Positions 1 to 12,299 are shown, counted from the stretch's first letter. The stretch is DNA of 64,000 nt from Nyssa sinensis (GCA_008638375.1 CM018035.1:38598754-38662753); one strand, 5' to 3'. The notes: generated by a model from the sequence alone, not told the origin. Numbers and translations: made by a program.

Positions 1-1769
1 CGAGTCCCAGGATAAATAAATAGGACTGAAATGAATCATTAATTTTGCAAAGAAAATAAATAATAAAAAGAAACACGAACGGGGACCTAAAACTAATAAA
101 ATAAATAATAATGACACCGAGCCCCGACTTTATACCAAATTGGTTGACATTCTATAATTTAATCTTTTGGAATGAGAATACTATATATAAAATATATAGA
201 AATTATATTTTATATAATTGTAAATACGATAATAGAAGACATTAACTCAAAAGAATATATATATATATAAGTTATATTTTAAAATAGCAAAGGAGCCTAA
301 GTATCTATATATATATATATATATATAAAAAAAAAAAAAATAAAAGCAAAAGCTTGAAGAAGCTTCTTGAAGAAGCTGGAGGAAACTGAAGAAAGCAAAG
401 AAAAGAAAAGGGAGTCAGTGCTTTGCCCAGGAAGCCGTAGAAGCTGCTAGAAGGATCAAGATATATATATATTGGGTGTATATGCGTGCAGGCAATTGGG
501 GGTGGAGATTTGGAGAAGTTTGCAGAGTATATAAGTAATATGCGTGTGATTGTGTAGCGTTGGTGCAGAGAGATCGAAAACAGAGGAAAAGAGGAGTTTG
601 ATTGAGGCGTAAAGGGGCTGTTGGTGATTTTAATGAGGTGTTGCAGGTGCCGTTTCATGTTGTTTGGGACATTGGAAGAGAGGGCTGTGTGTGTAACGAT
701 GTGTGTGTGCAGTGGCGTAAGGATTCAACAGAAGAGGGTGAACGGTGTTCCGACAATAAAGATGGTTTTGACGGATGTTGGTGACTGGGCTCTGTTCTGT
801 CAATAATGATGAAACACAATGAAATTGATGGGTTTAAGCAGTCAGATTCATGAGTCGCTGGTTTCTATAGCGTGTTGAGGTCTTGTTTTTTTTTAGGCGT
901 TGGAAGATCAGTTAAAATTCAGGTGGTGGATTCTAATGTAGCTCAGAAATTGTGTGTAATTGTTACGGTTTGTGGTTCAGAGTTGGCGGAGGCAGTGATG
1001 CAGCAAGTAATATGCGTATCTGTGTATGTGTTTATATATATAGATCAGTGTGTGTATGTTGTGGTTTGGGATGGTTTCCTCTATTCTGCCATTTTGGTTG
1101 TAATCAGAGGTGAACATCAGGCGGATTGGGAAGTGCCGACTTCAGCCATGTCGCTAGGTCACGATCTGAATTGGGTTCTACTTCAGGTTTTGGTAACTGA
1201 GGCGGCCGAGATAACAGTGAAACTATAGGTTTGGCATCTGGTCAGCAAGTTAGATGTTGTGGCTAGTAGGATTTTGGAGGATTTCTCCGTGGCTGATGTC
1301 GCGTAGATTTGGGGCTATGGTTTTAGAATTTTTGTAACAATTGGGACTACTGTTGCAGCAGTAATTGGGGCTGCTATTGCAGCACTTGGTGGAGGATTCA
1401 AATTGGGAGGTATTGAGTGCTAATATGTTCTTATGGGCTTAAGGAATGGAGGAGCAACGTTTGGATGGTGCAGATGGGTTGTCTATGGGCAGAATTTTGC
1501 TGATAGCCAAGAGTTGATTTGGGTGGACTTGAAGAATCTGGAGATGCACAACATATGCAGTTGAGAGAATTAACTGTATATCCCGGGGGAGCAAGAGCAA
1601 GCAGGGGCTGACGCAGTTCACTGTACAGGAGTACAGTAGATGGTTATAATATGTTTTTGCATGGGTTGTGGTGTTGTGATCAGCATGTGTTCTGTTTCTA
1701 GTGCAAATGTAGATGTGTATCCAAAGTGTGGTGGGCTAGAAGCTTAATCGGTGCTAAGGCAGGAATAGG
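1..1769. mobile_element. Left part of old divergent LTR L0 (unclassified)
   Basis: AT-rich DNA with (AT)n tracts near 260-330 and low-complexity GT-rich sequence to 1769. It is assigned to the same old element as 6096-7884 because solo LTR S1 separates the two with a near-perfect 5-bp target duplication. No LTR start (TGTAATA) is visible, so it begins left of the window or has decayed. An open frame at 872-1228 (118 codons) has no recognisable domain and I do not call it a gene. Assignment to an LTR is inference. Confidence 0.45.
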
Positions 1770-3266
1770 TGTAATACCCCGACCCGAGAATGTCGGGTAA
1801 TGTGACACGTATTACGAGGATACGAAAGATTAGTACAAAGATGATACATTTAAGAAAATAATTAATTTTAAAGTAATTAATTATTTTAATATAAGAAGTA
1901 AATTGTAACATACATATATATATATATAATTAAATGCAAAAATATATACTATATAAATATTTGTAACCTTAAAAATATATATATATATATATATAATTAT
2001 ACATGTATATATATATATATATGAGTGTGTGTATGCATGCATGCATGTCAAAATATGTGTATATGTGTAAATATTTCATAAGTGAAGTGGGGGCATTCTA
2101 ATATCCAAAGTGCAATGAAGTGTGTGTGTCTTCAAATGTGTTGGTAATATAATATATATATATATATACATATATATATGCTTATACAAAACAAAACCCA
2201 AGACACCACACACACATGCAACCGGCCAGGATGGCCTGCTCACCACTGCCCCAAAACAGTAAAAGAAAACTGAACATGGAAGCTGACACAAGTTAACCAA
2301 TTTAGTGGGGAAATCAGAAAACGATCATGGTGTACCTATGTACATATATACATATTATAGACACACACCTCCCTTCATTCACTCACGTAGAGAGAGAGAG
2401 AGAGAGAGATCTAAGAAGCAGAAAGGAGAGATAGAGTGAGAGCAACAGAGCAGGAACTGAAGGGGGGAGGTCTTGCAAAAACAGTCAAGTAAACAGGTAA
2501 CATTTAGGGCCGTTTTTATTTCTGTATATTGTTCTTAGAAAGCATGTGAATATAGGGTCTTAATCTACGTGGTATAAGCTTTAATCTGCAAGAAAAATGG
2601 TTAAAAAGCATGAAGAATCGACCGAGAAAACTGGAGTTACAGTAAGCAAGAAAAATTTTCTGAACCGTAGCATAGGTACAACTGGGTCTGAATCGAGCAT
2701 TGCCAACTCAGGTTTAGCTTATAGGGCCCTCAACCAGACCCTCCCAGAGTCCGAAAAACCCATATCCGCGATCAAAACTCAAAATAATCGACCTCCAAAT
2801 ATCAAGTTATAGGTTCGGGTTCCAAAAACAAATCTCAAAAACATGAGATTAAATCTACTTTTATGAATGAAATATGAATCCCCATAAAGAAGGGATCACA
2901 ACAGAACAAGTCTCATCCAATTTGGCTCAGAAATGAGCATGAACGGCCGAATCATCGGTTTGAATTATCAAACCCAATATCTAACTCATGAACCCATTTT
3001 GAACGTCAAAACGAATGCCAAAGTAATTGTTTATGTTCTAGGAACAATTTATGATGAAAACAGTGAAGATTTGGTGAATAAAACTCCACGAAATTGAAGA
3101 AATAACGAATGAAAATAATTAGGGTTTGAGTGAACAGTGTCGGCTTCGATGGGGAAGACGACACTGTTCGGGTCGGGTCGGTCTACGGGTCCGGGTCAAA
3201 TCCGGTTATGGGTTTATTTAAACGGTGACGTTTAGAGTTTAAGAATTTTAAATTTTAAACATTAGG

Positions 3267-3289
3267 GCTGACGTCATCCTGACGTCAGC
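3267..3289. repeat. TGACGTCA-containing palindrome in LTR S1
   Basis: Two 10-bp arms, GCTGACGTCA and TGACGTCAGC, are separated by 3 bp. Each arm holds a TGACGTCA core, the kind of site bound by plant bZIP (TGA-type) factors. Related palindromes sit at the same place in S3 (about 16890), S4 (about 28130), E (about 47222) and S5 (about 50874). A binding role is inference. Confidence 0.5.
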
Positions 3290-3619
3290 ATTACGTGGCA
3301 AACCGGTTAAACCGGTTGGTTTGTAAGTGAACCGGACCGGTTCAGTTGGAATTGGACCGAACCTATTGGTTTTCTAAATTAATTAAAACTAAATAAACCA
3401 AATCTTTCCTTATTTACGGATTGACCCCAAACCTTCTAAGAAATTCTATTGGGGCCCAACTGAGGAAAATTCTATGCAAATATGCCCCTGGAAAAACAAT
3501 AAAATAATAAAATAATTTATTAAATTATTTTGTTAAATAAGTAAAATTACTAAACTGCCCTTGGGTCATAAATAGAGCAAATAAGGTCCAAATTAAACAA
3601 ATGAATAGTGAATTCTTAC

Positions 3620-4440
3620 TATTTTGGGCATTCTGAAGCTAATGGCAGGGTCCGTTTTGTGAGACGGGGTCCTGAAAATAAAGACACGTAAAGTGGTAAA
3701 TGACCAAAATACCCCTTGACCAAAAATTACAAGTTATATATGTAACCTTACTATCTTGGACCCTCTGAGTCCATTGGTGAGGTCCACAACATGAGATGAG
3801 GTCCCGAAAAATTAAAGACCCCTAAAGAATGTCAAAATGACCAAAATGCCCCTGCCCCATAAATAAGTCAAACGAGGTCCAAATAAAATAAATAAATAGT
3901 GGATTCTAACTATTTCAAACATTCTGAATCTAATGATGGGGTCCGTTTCACGAGGTGGGGCTCTGAAAAATTTAAACACGTTAAGGTATAAATTACCAAA
4001 ATACCCCTTGACCAAAATTAACAAGTTATTAGTGTAATCTTACTATCTCAGACCTTCTGAGCCCAATGGTGAGTTCCACGACACGAGATGAAGTCCCGAA
4101 AAATAAAGACACGTAAGTGGGGTAAAATGACCAAATTACCCCTAGTACACCTGAAAGCCAAATTAAAACCAAGGAAGGTCTAAATTGACTTTCTTTGGCA
4201 TCCCAGGACTCAATAATGGAGTCCAAATTACTGAAACGAAAGTACGGAAAAATATGACACGTAAAACGATAAATGACCATTCTACCCTTTTACATACAAA
4301 AGCCCGAATTAGATTCTACGAAAGCCTAAACCGACTTTCTTGGACACTCCAGACTCAATGGTAGAGTCTATTTGACCAAAAGAAATGTCTAAAATAAAAA
4401 GACATAAAATTTGATGAATAGCATCTGTTAGATGACTATG
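3620..4440 (+). repeat. Degenerate tandem array of about 140-bp units inside LTR S1
   Basis: Six diverged units start near 3628, 3766, 3924, 4054, 4203 and 4346. Each has the order: CTGAG-CCAATGGT-GGGTCC, a second GGGTCC-like half, AAAGACACGTAAA, TGACCAAAATACCCC, then a spacer. Comparable arrays occur in the other long LTRs (for example 17230-17750 in S3, 28470-28990 in S4, and 46510-46950 in reverse in E). Confidence 0.7.
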
Positions 4441-4791
4441 AACTGAAATATTACCAAAGTACTAAACTAAGGCAAAGAAATACGAAAACACACGACACGT
4501 AATTATGTGAAGTAAATAACTTTAAGTTAAAGTTAATGGAACTCCCAGAAGAGTATAAAATAAAATAAACTTAATTTCTAATACATTAAGATGTGTCATA
4601 GGTTAAGAATGAGTGCGTAAGAAATTTATGAAATCGTGTTAGGATCTAATACGATCTAAGCATAAGCTAAGAAGCATCAGTAGGAGATGTTTGAAGTGAA
4701 TGTGAAGTTAATGAGGTTATTATGAATTGTTCTTAGGAACTACAAAGGAAGTGGGAAAGCGCATTATTAGCACTAACCCTAAAGGACCGAG

Positions 4792-5665
4792 GTGAGTAAT
4801 CTTGCATTTGAAATGGAGGTTTTAACTCCACGGATTTCAACGGATGTTTTTAAGTTCAAATATTTACAGCATTGATATGTCAAATTCAGTATTCATGATT
4901 TCTGTTTTCTTAAATATTCTGCCATGACATGCTTCATGATTATTTACATATTATATCCGTAAATGTTTTCTTTTCAAAATAGTTAGCATGTTTGATTTTC
5001 CTCAAACATCCTGAATTTGATTACTGCAAGTATTGAAGCATCACTGCAAGAGTTATACGTCACATGTTTAAATACTCATAAAAGGCTTTTATATAAAAGT
5101 CATATGACAAATGTTTTGCTAGATAAATAATAAGCACATAGGTAGTGTTGTGAGTTGTACGGAACTCAATGGGCCTATCATGTGCATCAACACATAGTCA
5201 GGATTTTGGGTCATACGGAACTCAATTGACCTGTCATGTGAAATGTCTGGTAGCAGGATCTAATCCCCCAGGCAAATAAGATATCTCCACGTATACGTAA
5301 AATGGGAGTCTGGTTCGAAACAGATTCCACCTAATTAGAGGGAAAATATGACAAACGATTTTGGAAATGGAAGCAGGTTTTATCCCCCATTTTCACTATA
5401 CATGTTTACATGATTTTAAGTTACATGTTCTGAAATACACATACTCTTTTATGGAAATATATGTTCTAGCTTGAATACCTTGAATGTTTCAAAGCTACAT
5501 ATTTTAAGAATGCATGTTCTCTATGTTCAAGTATACGACCAATTGGTAGTTGAGTATTTTATAAACTCTCATGTACGAAACCTCTACCAATTGAAAACCC
5601 ATGACAGATGTAGGAATTAATCATTGGGCTTTTCGAAGCTCACCCCACTCCCTAACATTTTTCAG
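4792..5665 (+). other. Predicted LTR intron, S1
   Basis: Donor GAG|GTGAGTAAT at 4792 and acceptor ACATTTTTCAG|GTGATG ending at 5665 give an 874-bp intron. Positions and splice sites match those in every other long LTR in the window that reaches this point. It contains the conserved block 5249-5330 (GGTAGCAGGATCTAATCC to GGTTCGAAACAGATTCC) and a 10-bp stem CAATTGGTAG (5540-5549) with CTACCAATTG (5583-5592) shortly before the acceptor. Splicing is predicted, not shown. Confidence 0.65.
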
Positions 5666-6261
5666 GTGATGATCAAGGTTGGACACTTGCTCAATTTGGG
5701 GAGTAGTGAATGGCAACTCCAATAGGTCCTTGGAGATATTTTGGTAGTAGTAGGACCCATTATCAGTCAAAGTTTTGTAATGGAAATTTTGGACAATGAT
5801 GTACTTAAGCCTGAAGGGCACATGGATATGTACTATGTAGAACCTTTAGTTAATATTATTATGCTCTGATTATTATCTTTATGTGTACCGCTATGAAGAG
5901 CGGCAGTATCAGACGGATATGCGGCAGATGTTTTATTCTAAAAGAAAAGAAAAAAGTTTTCACGCTTCCGCAATCACAGGTCGCATCGCTGTCTGATATT
6001 GTTGTTTATGTATGAGCCTTGTCTCGAGGCCTTCGGGTCTCGGGGCGGCGGTCGCGATCCGGTAATCCACACAGGGTGGGTTTCGGGTCGTGACAACAGG
6101 TTATAAAACAAACTGCATTATCTTGATGAGGGGTGATTGTGAGGGCAATTACCCAATGGTTGCTGCTAGCTTTGCTAACCTTGTGGTTGTCACATATGAA
6201 GATGGAAAAGAACTTGATCTGTTGACCAAAATGTGGTGTATAGCAGGTACTTGGGAGTGTC

Positions 6262-6546
6262 ATGCCATGGTACGGAGGTGGATTTAAAGGGAAAGTTCTT
6301 CAATATCTGATGGATGGGATGATAAAGGGACAAAATCTGTCAGGATCATCATCTGCTTGGGGGAAAAAGGCTGAAGAAGCTGATGAAACTGGATTTAAAA
6401 TGGCTGGCCGACTCAATCAACCTGTTGGTGTATTTTCTTCAGCTGCTGAACCGTGGACCGAAGATCAACCTCAAACTCTGGATGCACGAGAATTTGGTTC
6501 ATGCTTGACTGCAAATTCTCCAAAGATTGACTGTGAAAGGAGATAA
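6262..6546 (+). CDS. Unrecognised 94-codon ORF in the LTR small-ORF slot of L0
   Basis: Open frame of 94 codons ending 13 bp before the predicted LTR intron donor at 6560. This is the same slot, and nearly the same length, as the conserved small ORF of S3, S4, A and B, but I see no convincing sequence similarity to it. The peptide is hydrophilic with Gly, Glu, Ala and Ser runs and no motif I recognise. Upstream, 6115-6250 is also open in another frame, with a possible acceptor (TATAGCAG) near 6246. It may be a captured host fragment or a chance frame. Confidence 0.3.
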   Translation: MPWYGGGFKGKVLQYLMDGMIKGQNLSGSSSAWGKKAEEADETGFKMAGRLNQPVGVFSSAAEPWTEDQPQTLDAREFGSCLTANSPKIDCERR

Positions 6547-6920
6547 GCGTAATATTCAAGTGAGTAACTCGGACTCCTGACTTGGTGTATATTTTCTGTA
6601 CTATCTAAACTTGTATACTGAACTGCTTTATATGCTGAACTGTTTATACACTGAACTGTTTTAAATATGTATGCTTTCATGCATACCTATTGATCTGCAT
6701 TACTTGTGGCATGAGTTTGTTCTATCTTGCCTTTTGATATATCCTGTTGATTCTGTTGAAGTTTGTTGTTCTGTTACCTATCCTTTGGAGTCTACTTTGA
6801 TTCTGTTTGTCATGTTAAGTCTTATCTAGGGCCCACTACGGGATTGAGTATATCAGTAGATGGATAGCTGACTCTGTGGGACGCCCAGAACTCGGTATCC
6901 GCTCAATCCTATCTGATCTG

Positions 6921-7250
6921 TTCCGCTCTGATACCGACCTCAGCCGGAGGTGTGCGATATGAGGCCCTCCATGTGAGGGGGTGGATGGGAAGTAATGCCA
7001 TCCCACATCGCCTGGGGAAGGTTCAGGCACTTTGAGCTATATCCATTCTATTTGAGTTGTATACGTTCTATTTGAGCTGTATCTGTTCCGCTCTGATACC
7101 GACCTCAGCCGGAGGTGTGCGATATGAGGCCCTCCTTGTGAGGGGGTGGATGGGAAGTAATGCCATCCCACATCGCCTGGGGAAGGTTCAGGCACTGCTG
7201 AGCTGTATCCGTTCTATTTGAGTTGTATCTATTCTACTTGAGCTGCATTG
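6921..7250 (+). repeat. Two-copy tandem duplication, 164-bp unit
   Basis: The segment beginning TTCCGCTCTGATACCGACC at 6921 is repeated at 7085 with few changes, giving a 164-bp period. It includes a GC-rich part with an inverted motif (CCCTCC ... GTGAGGGGGTGG). It lies in the predicted LTR intron of L0, and I do not see it in the other LTRs. Confidence 0.85.
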
Positions 7251-7884
7251 TTCTATCTGAGTTACATTTGAGCATGCATATATATATATATGAACTAGGT
7301 TTTGAAACCCATGGCAGGAACTTATGTTACTCACTGAGCTTGTTTAAGCTCATTCCAATTATTTAACATTTTTTAGGTTGTATCTCCATTGGATTAGAAG
7401 GCACAAGGAGATGATAACAGTAGGCTGAGAGGCATCCCCAAGTGAGAATCTGATGGCAATAATATGTGGAGACTTGGGTCCTAATGGATTGATCTTGGTT
7501 ATTCAGGTGAGCGTGATGATATAGTTGACTTTATTCATATGTAATAGATGTGTAGGGACATGACTCATGGTAATGGTACTCTGGAGGAATTCGATATGCT
7601 TTGTGTTATATATCTGTTATAAATGTGCTCTGTGGTTAAAGTTATTAGTTGTTTGGTTATAGACTTGCTCTGTGGTACATACTTGTGGTATATAGTTGAG
7701 TTGCATTCCCGAGATAAAAAGGTTTTAATTTTCCGCTGTTCTGACCCTACATTGGAATGCAATTCATTTTAAGTTTCAGAAGTTTGCCTTTGGTTGGTCG
7801 CATTATCGGTTGGGAAAACGACAAGGCGGCTAACTAGCATCACATCTTCGGCATTCCGCGTAGGGTGGGGTACGGGAGGTGACA

Positions 7885-8187
7885 TAGCACATGTACAAGA
7901 TGTATTTTATGTTTCGATATTGAGAAAGTGTATACAGAGTGCAGATCAGGTGGTTAAGCACGAGCTTTTAGACGTCCAAGAGAACTTAGTTACATAGAGC
8001 ATCCAATGTAGATTTTGGATCATCAAGATCAGGTTCTACGGAACAAGATTATTCCTTTAGTCAAGGTTTTAGTGGAGGAATCATCAGATAGAAGAAGCTA
8101 CTTGGGAGTGAGAAGATGACATGCGCGCTAAGTATCCTCAGTTATTTTCACTATAGTATGTACTAAGTTTGGGGACAAACTTATTTT
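7885..8187 (+). pseudogene. Decayed 3' end of Tekay/Del-type chromovirus pol (integrase C-terminus)
   Basis: The frame carries DVFYVSILRKC and VVKHELLDVQENLVT, then a TAG at 7995-7997. In shifted frames follow segments reading RNKIIPLVKV and EEATWE and DDMRAKYPQLF-like residues. These are the typical last part of integrase in Del/Tekay gypsy elements. The 5' part is missing because L0 sits immediately upstream. The tail is followed directly by a polypurine tract and an LTR, as expected for the 3' end of an element. It is disabled by stops and frameshifts. Confidence 0.8.
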
Positions 8188-8200
8188 AAAGGAGGAAGAA
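8188..8200 (+). other. Polypurine tract before LTR C
   Basis: AAAGGAGGAAGAA immediately precedes TGTAATACCC at 8201. It is the plus-strand primer site at the boundary of internal region and 3' LTR, and closely matches the tracts of A (40093-40105) and B. Confidence 0.8.
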
Positions 8201-10671
8201 TGTAATACCCTAACCCGGGGTATGGCACGTAAATCGAAGTAGACCGGGTCGAGTAGTGTAATATCCAGTTGTAACCCGAGCTGTTAAGGCTCTATATCAT
8301 GATATTATATGGACTGAACGATTTTGGAATATGAACGATTCATTTTGTACAGTCAGTGCCAGGCGACGTCCGAGAGACCCAGAACTGAGGATCGTAATAC
8401 TGTGTACCCACGTAAACCCATGCATGTGTACGTATGCATATATATATTTATACACCTATAAATATAAGTGTATGTATATATATATATATATATAGAAATT
8501 GATATATATGTATATATAAACATATACAAAAATATATATATGTAAAATTAAGGTATATATATACATATATACATACGGTATTATATATATATATGTATTT
8601 AAATAGAAATACAAGGAAAAAGGGGGACTGCCATGCATGCTGCATGGTAGTGTGCGTGTGTGACCAATATGTGTTGTATGTGTGTTTGGAAAGGCAGTAG
8701 GCTACCGACACTCAAGAGGCAAGTGAGAACATTATAATATGTTTGTGTATATATATATATATAACAAAATCTTTGAAATTAAACGTGGAGGAAGGACATG
8801 AAAAGGGCGGTGGAAAGTAGTCAAAGAAAACAGCAAAAAAGGGCGAAAGAGAAAGAAAAGGTAGGTGTAGCAAGTGGGAAATTTTTTCTACAAATACCGA
8901 GGGGACTCAAGAGGAATTAGAAAACAAAGAAGGAGATTGAGGAGCTGTGACTGAGAGGAGGAGTTTCCAAGGGTTCAGAAGCAGAAGCCAATTGATTCAA
9001 AAGGGTTACTACGAGCAGAAACTAAGAGAAATTCAAATGAGTAATCAAGTTTTTGTTTTATGATTTAGAGCATATTCTTTTAGTTGCAAAGGTAGGGTCT
9101 GATTAAGCATAGGAAGAGGTTTTGTTTGCAAAAAAAGTCAGTTTAAAAGGATTAGAAACAAGATTAAAAGGATTAGAAACAAGAGAGAAAAAGTCAGTTG
9201 CAGTTCATAAGAATAATTCAGATTTTCGAAATTTTATGCTTTAAACTTGAATTGAACCATGAGGAACTGATCCTCAATACTGCAAGAAGAATTTAGAAAA
9301 AAAATTGAAGAAAAATAGTGATGAAATCCTTGTGATTTAAGACTCATCGAAAAATCGTTATGCTTGGCCGGAGTTACTATTTGGGCCTATTCATAGGGTT
9401 CGGTTGGTCTAAATAGGAAACTGAGGTTAGGTATGCGATCCCCATGGGATTGTGAACAAAACTACATTCAATTTAGGTCAAAAAATAGTCAAAAAAATCT
9501 AACCATCACTGGAGAAGGCAACGAAATCCTACCGGGACCTCACCGAATTGTCGAGGGAGATGATGAATAGTGCCTTCCAAACGGCACCATGTTGCGAGAT
9601 AATTTACCTAAGCTACGACGTTTTAGTATGGCAATGTTTTTAATTTAAGTTGAAATAAGACTGTTTGGATAAAGAATTCTAAAATTTAATTTGTTATACT
9701 GTTGGGATGAGGTTGTCCTATTCCCATTTAAAGCTTAAACTCTGTTTGGTTTTCAAAGTTAAAGAAAAAAAGAATACGCACGGGCTACTGCCCCCGCTGG
9801 TTTGAACCCCAGACCCAGGGCAAGGAAAGGGCACACAAACCACTGAGCCACGGCCTCATGTGTGAACATATGTTAACAAAATATATATGTATATATATAT
9901 ATTATATAATTAATGAATTAAATAAATAAATTGAATAAAATCAATTAATTAGAATAAATATAGGAAATTGATACGTAGTCCAAATTAAATGAATGAATAA
10001 TATTTTCTTATTATCTCCGGCATTCTAAGGCCAATGGAAGGGTCTGTTTTACTACACGGAGCCCCAAAAAATAAAGACCCTGTAGAAATGCTAAATGACC
10101 ATAATACCCCTAATCGAACCCGAACCCAAATGGAAGTCCTCGAAAGCCTAAACTGACTTTCTTCGGCGTTCCGGACTCAATAGTAGAGTCTAAATTATTG
10201 AAAGAGATACTTATAGTAACAAGGCATCAAATTTGATGAATAGCATTAAAACTGAGACGTATTTACTGATATATAGGAAACTCGAAATGAAAGGGCAAAA
10301 TCATGGGATACTGATCTAGGAACACATTTTTTTAAGGTAAGTAGAACCTAATCTCTTACATGTGGTATTTCCAATCCATGTTTGTTCCATTACTGCCAAA
10401 CTTGTACTCTTGATCGTACTAGATTTTATTGTTTTCCACAATGTAATATTGTTCTATTTGTAGACATTTATTGACTACTATATCATTGTTATCATGTTGT
10501 ACCATGGCTTGAGAGGCCTACTATTATGTCTTACTGAATATATGATATTCCATTTTTATACGCTTATGGAATCACGAATGATCATGATATGTTATGAATG
10601 TTAGATTTGTGCTTAGTCACAATATCCATCCGATGCTTTCTGATTTATTAGAGACCTACGGGTCAAGTCCG
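8201..10671 (+). mobile_element. LTR C, first part (probably 3' LTR of a Del-type element)
   Basis: Starts TGTAATACCCTAACCC directly after a polypurine tract and a Del pol tail, so it should be the 3' LTR of that element. It is interrupted by S2 (10672-14412), resumes at 14413 and is cut off at 14464 by reverse LTR C-prime. It has (AT)n tracts near 8440-8600, a tRNA-like antisense module at 9784-9862, and an intron donor AAG|GTAAGTAG at 10337 whose acceptor lies beyond the cut. Sequence 10340-10671 closely matches C-prime (15100-15537) in reverse. Confidence 0.8.
9784..9862 (-). repeat. tRNA-like A-box/B-box module in LTR C
   Basis: On the minus strand an A-box-like TGGCTCAGTGG (9840-9850) is followed after 31 bp by a B-box-like GGTTCAAACC (9799-9808), the normal order and spacing of internal Pol III promoter boxes in tRNA genes. 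The rest does not fold as a complete tRNA that I can see. It is antisense to the LTR, as are the modules in A, B, C-prime and S2. Confidence 0.6.
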
Positions 10672-11238
10672 TGTAATACCTCGACCCAAAATACCAAACC
10701 TAATGACACATTTTACGAGAATCTAAATGATAGTCCAGAGCTTATTACGAGAAAGGGCCAAGGGTCGAGAAATATACAAATATGTATATTTCTATACATG
10801 TTTATGATATGTGTTACAAGTATATAGTAATATACATATAATTATATATGCATATTAAACACATGCAAAAATACACACATTAAGTGTGTATTGTGTGTTT
10901 ATAGCAAGACGTATATAGATATATATACAAATATATATATGTATATGAGATGAAATAAATGCATAAGCATATATATATATATATACATGTATACTGTCAG
11001 TTATGAAGGAATGAGAGTGTCGGCAAGGTGTGTGTGTGTTTAAGTATGTACTAGTGTGTGTGTGTGTGTGTTATATAATATGTATATAATACACAAAATA
11101 TCAAGAGACCATTGTAAAGCTGAAATGGAAAAGAGAGAATTAAAAAGAGTAGAGGAAGGAAGTCAATGAAGGGAGGAAGAGAGAGGGAAATGGAGGGAAG
11201 AAGAGAGAGAAAGTGGGCGGCCAACTTGATTAGTGTAC

Positions 11239-11277
<39 letters not shown>

Positions 11278-12299
11278 TGCACTGAGGATACGCGTAGGGA
11301 CAGATTGGAAATTAAGGAGGTTCTAGGGTTTCAAGAGAAAGGAAATCAGAAGAAGAAGCAAGACAAAAAGTTTCTGTTAAGAGGTGAACATAAAATCACA
11401 ATATTTTCTCTCTGTACAATTTAAGCATATAAGCAAGTTGTTAAGTTTTGTACATGCATATATGATATTTAGGGAATATATTCTTAAGCAAAGCATGAAA
11501 ATTTGGCCTTAAAATAGCCCAAAACACCAAGCTGTACACCATGATAGCCATAGATAGACCTTGGTTAGAACAGGTCTAAAATCATGTGAACCAAAACCCA
11601 TTTATTAATGGAACCTCAACAAGACCCCCAAAGTATCTTAAACACACCAAGCTTCGATCAAGAAACTCAAAGGAATCCTTAAAAATCCATGTTGCTAGGT
11701 TTCGGGTTTGAAACCCAGCCTCTAAAATAGACTCCAAACCAAGTTTTTGGAATGGGAAATTGAAACCCTTTGAATAAGGAACACAACAAGCCAAATCCCA
11801 TGAAGTTTCATGGAGAAATGGCTATTTACAAGTTTAGAAACCGTGGGGTGTATGTGAAGCCAATCAACCCTTTTGAACTTAATCTAATCCCCCAAATGAA
11901 TGCCAAAATGATTTGTGATGTTCCAAAAACAAGTTAAGGTTGAAAACAGAGGGATTGAGTGACCCAAAATCCATGAAATTGAAGGTATTGAACTTCAGAA
12001 ATTAGGGTAACAATGCCTTGGTTGAAGAAGAAGACGATGAGTCAACTTGCCTAACTCGATTGAATCAAGTGTGTTGACTCGCACACGTGTTGGAAAGGGA
12101 AGGAAGCCACCGCATAAGTGGGATGACGCCGTTTGGATTTAAAAAGGTTTTATATTTTAAAACCTGAATACGGACTATTTGGCTACACGTCTTGGGCCCA
12201 AATTAAATAACCTGTACGAGAATAGGATATCTTATCCCAGTTTTAGGGCCTTATACGCCGTTTGGGTCAAGAAAAAAATAAAATAAAATAAGGGGCCTC

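Larger units (their letters stand above)
1770..6095 (+). mobile_element. Solo LTR S1 (4.3 kb, TR-GAG superfamily)
   Basis: Starts TGTAATACCCCGACCC and ends GGGTTTCGGGTCGTGACA, the termini shared by all long LTRs here. It is flanked by ATAGG (1765-1769) and ACAGG (6096-6100), a 5-bp target duplication with one C/T difference. No internal region, primer site or gag is present, so it is a solo LTR left by recombination between two LTRs. Inside are a (GA)n tract at 2391-2409, a palindrome at 3267-3289, a degenerate tandem array at 3620-4440 and an intron at 4792-5665. The slot that holds a small ORF in S3, S4, A and B is non-coding here: a short exon-like stretch ends at the donor at 4791. Confidence 0.9.
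6096..7884 (+). mobile_element. Right part of old divergent LTR L0
   Basis: Continues the sequence interrupted by S1. It has the LTR architecture seen elsewhere: a donor CAA|GTGAGTAAC at 6560, an acceptor TTTTTTAG|GTTG ending at 7376 (817-bp intron), and a decayed 3' terminus GTAGGGTGGGGTACGGGAGGTGACA ending at 7884. It lies directly against a Del-type pol tail, so L0 appears to have inserted into pol. Sequence divergence from the other LTRs suggests it is among the oldest pieces. Confidence 0.6.

Noticed and set aside
872..1228. 118-codon frame in the left part of L0
   Set aside because: No motif, no conserved counterpart in the other LTRs, ordinary length for chance.
8448..8711. Ile/Tyr-rich minus-strand frames that look like membrane proteins
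   Set aside because: They are (AT)n/(TATA)n microsatellite translated; similar frames occur in every AT tract.
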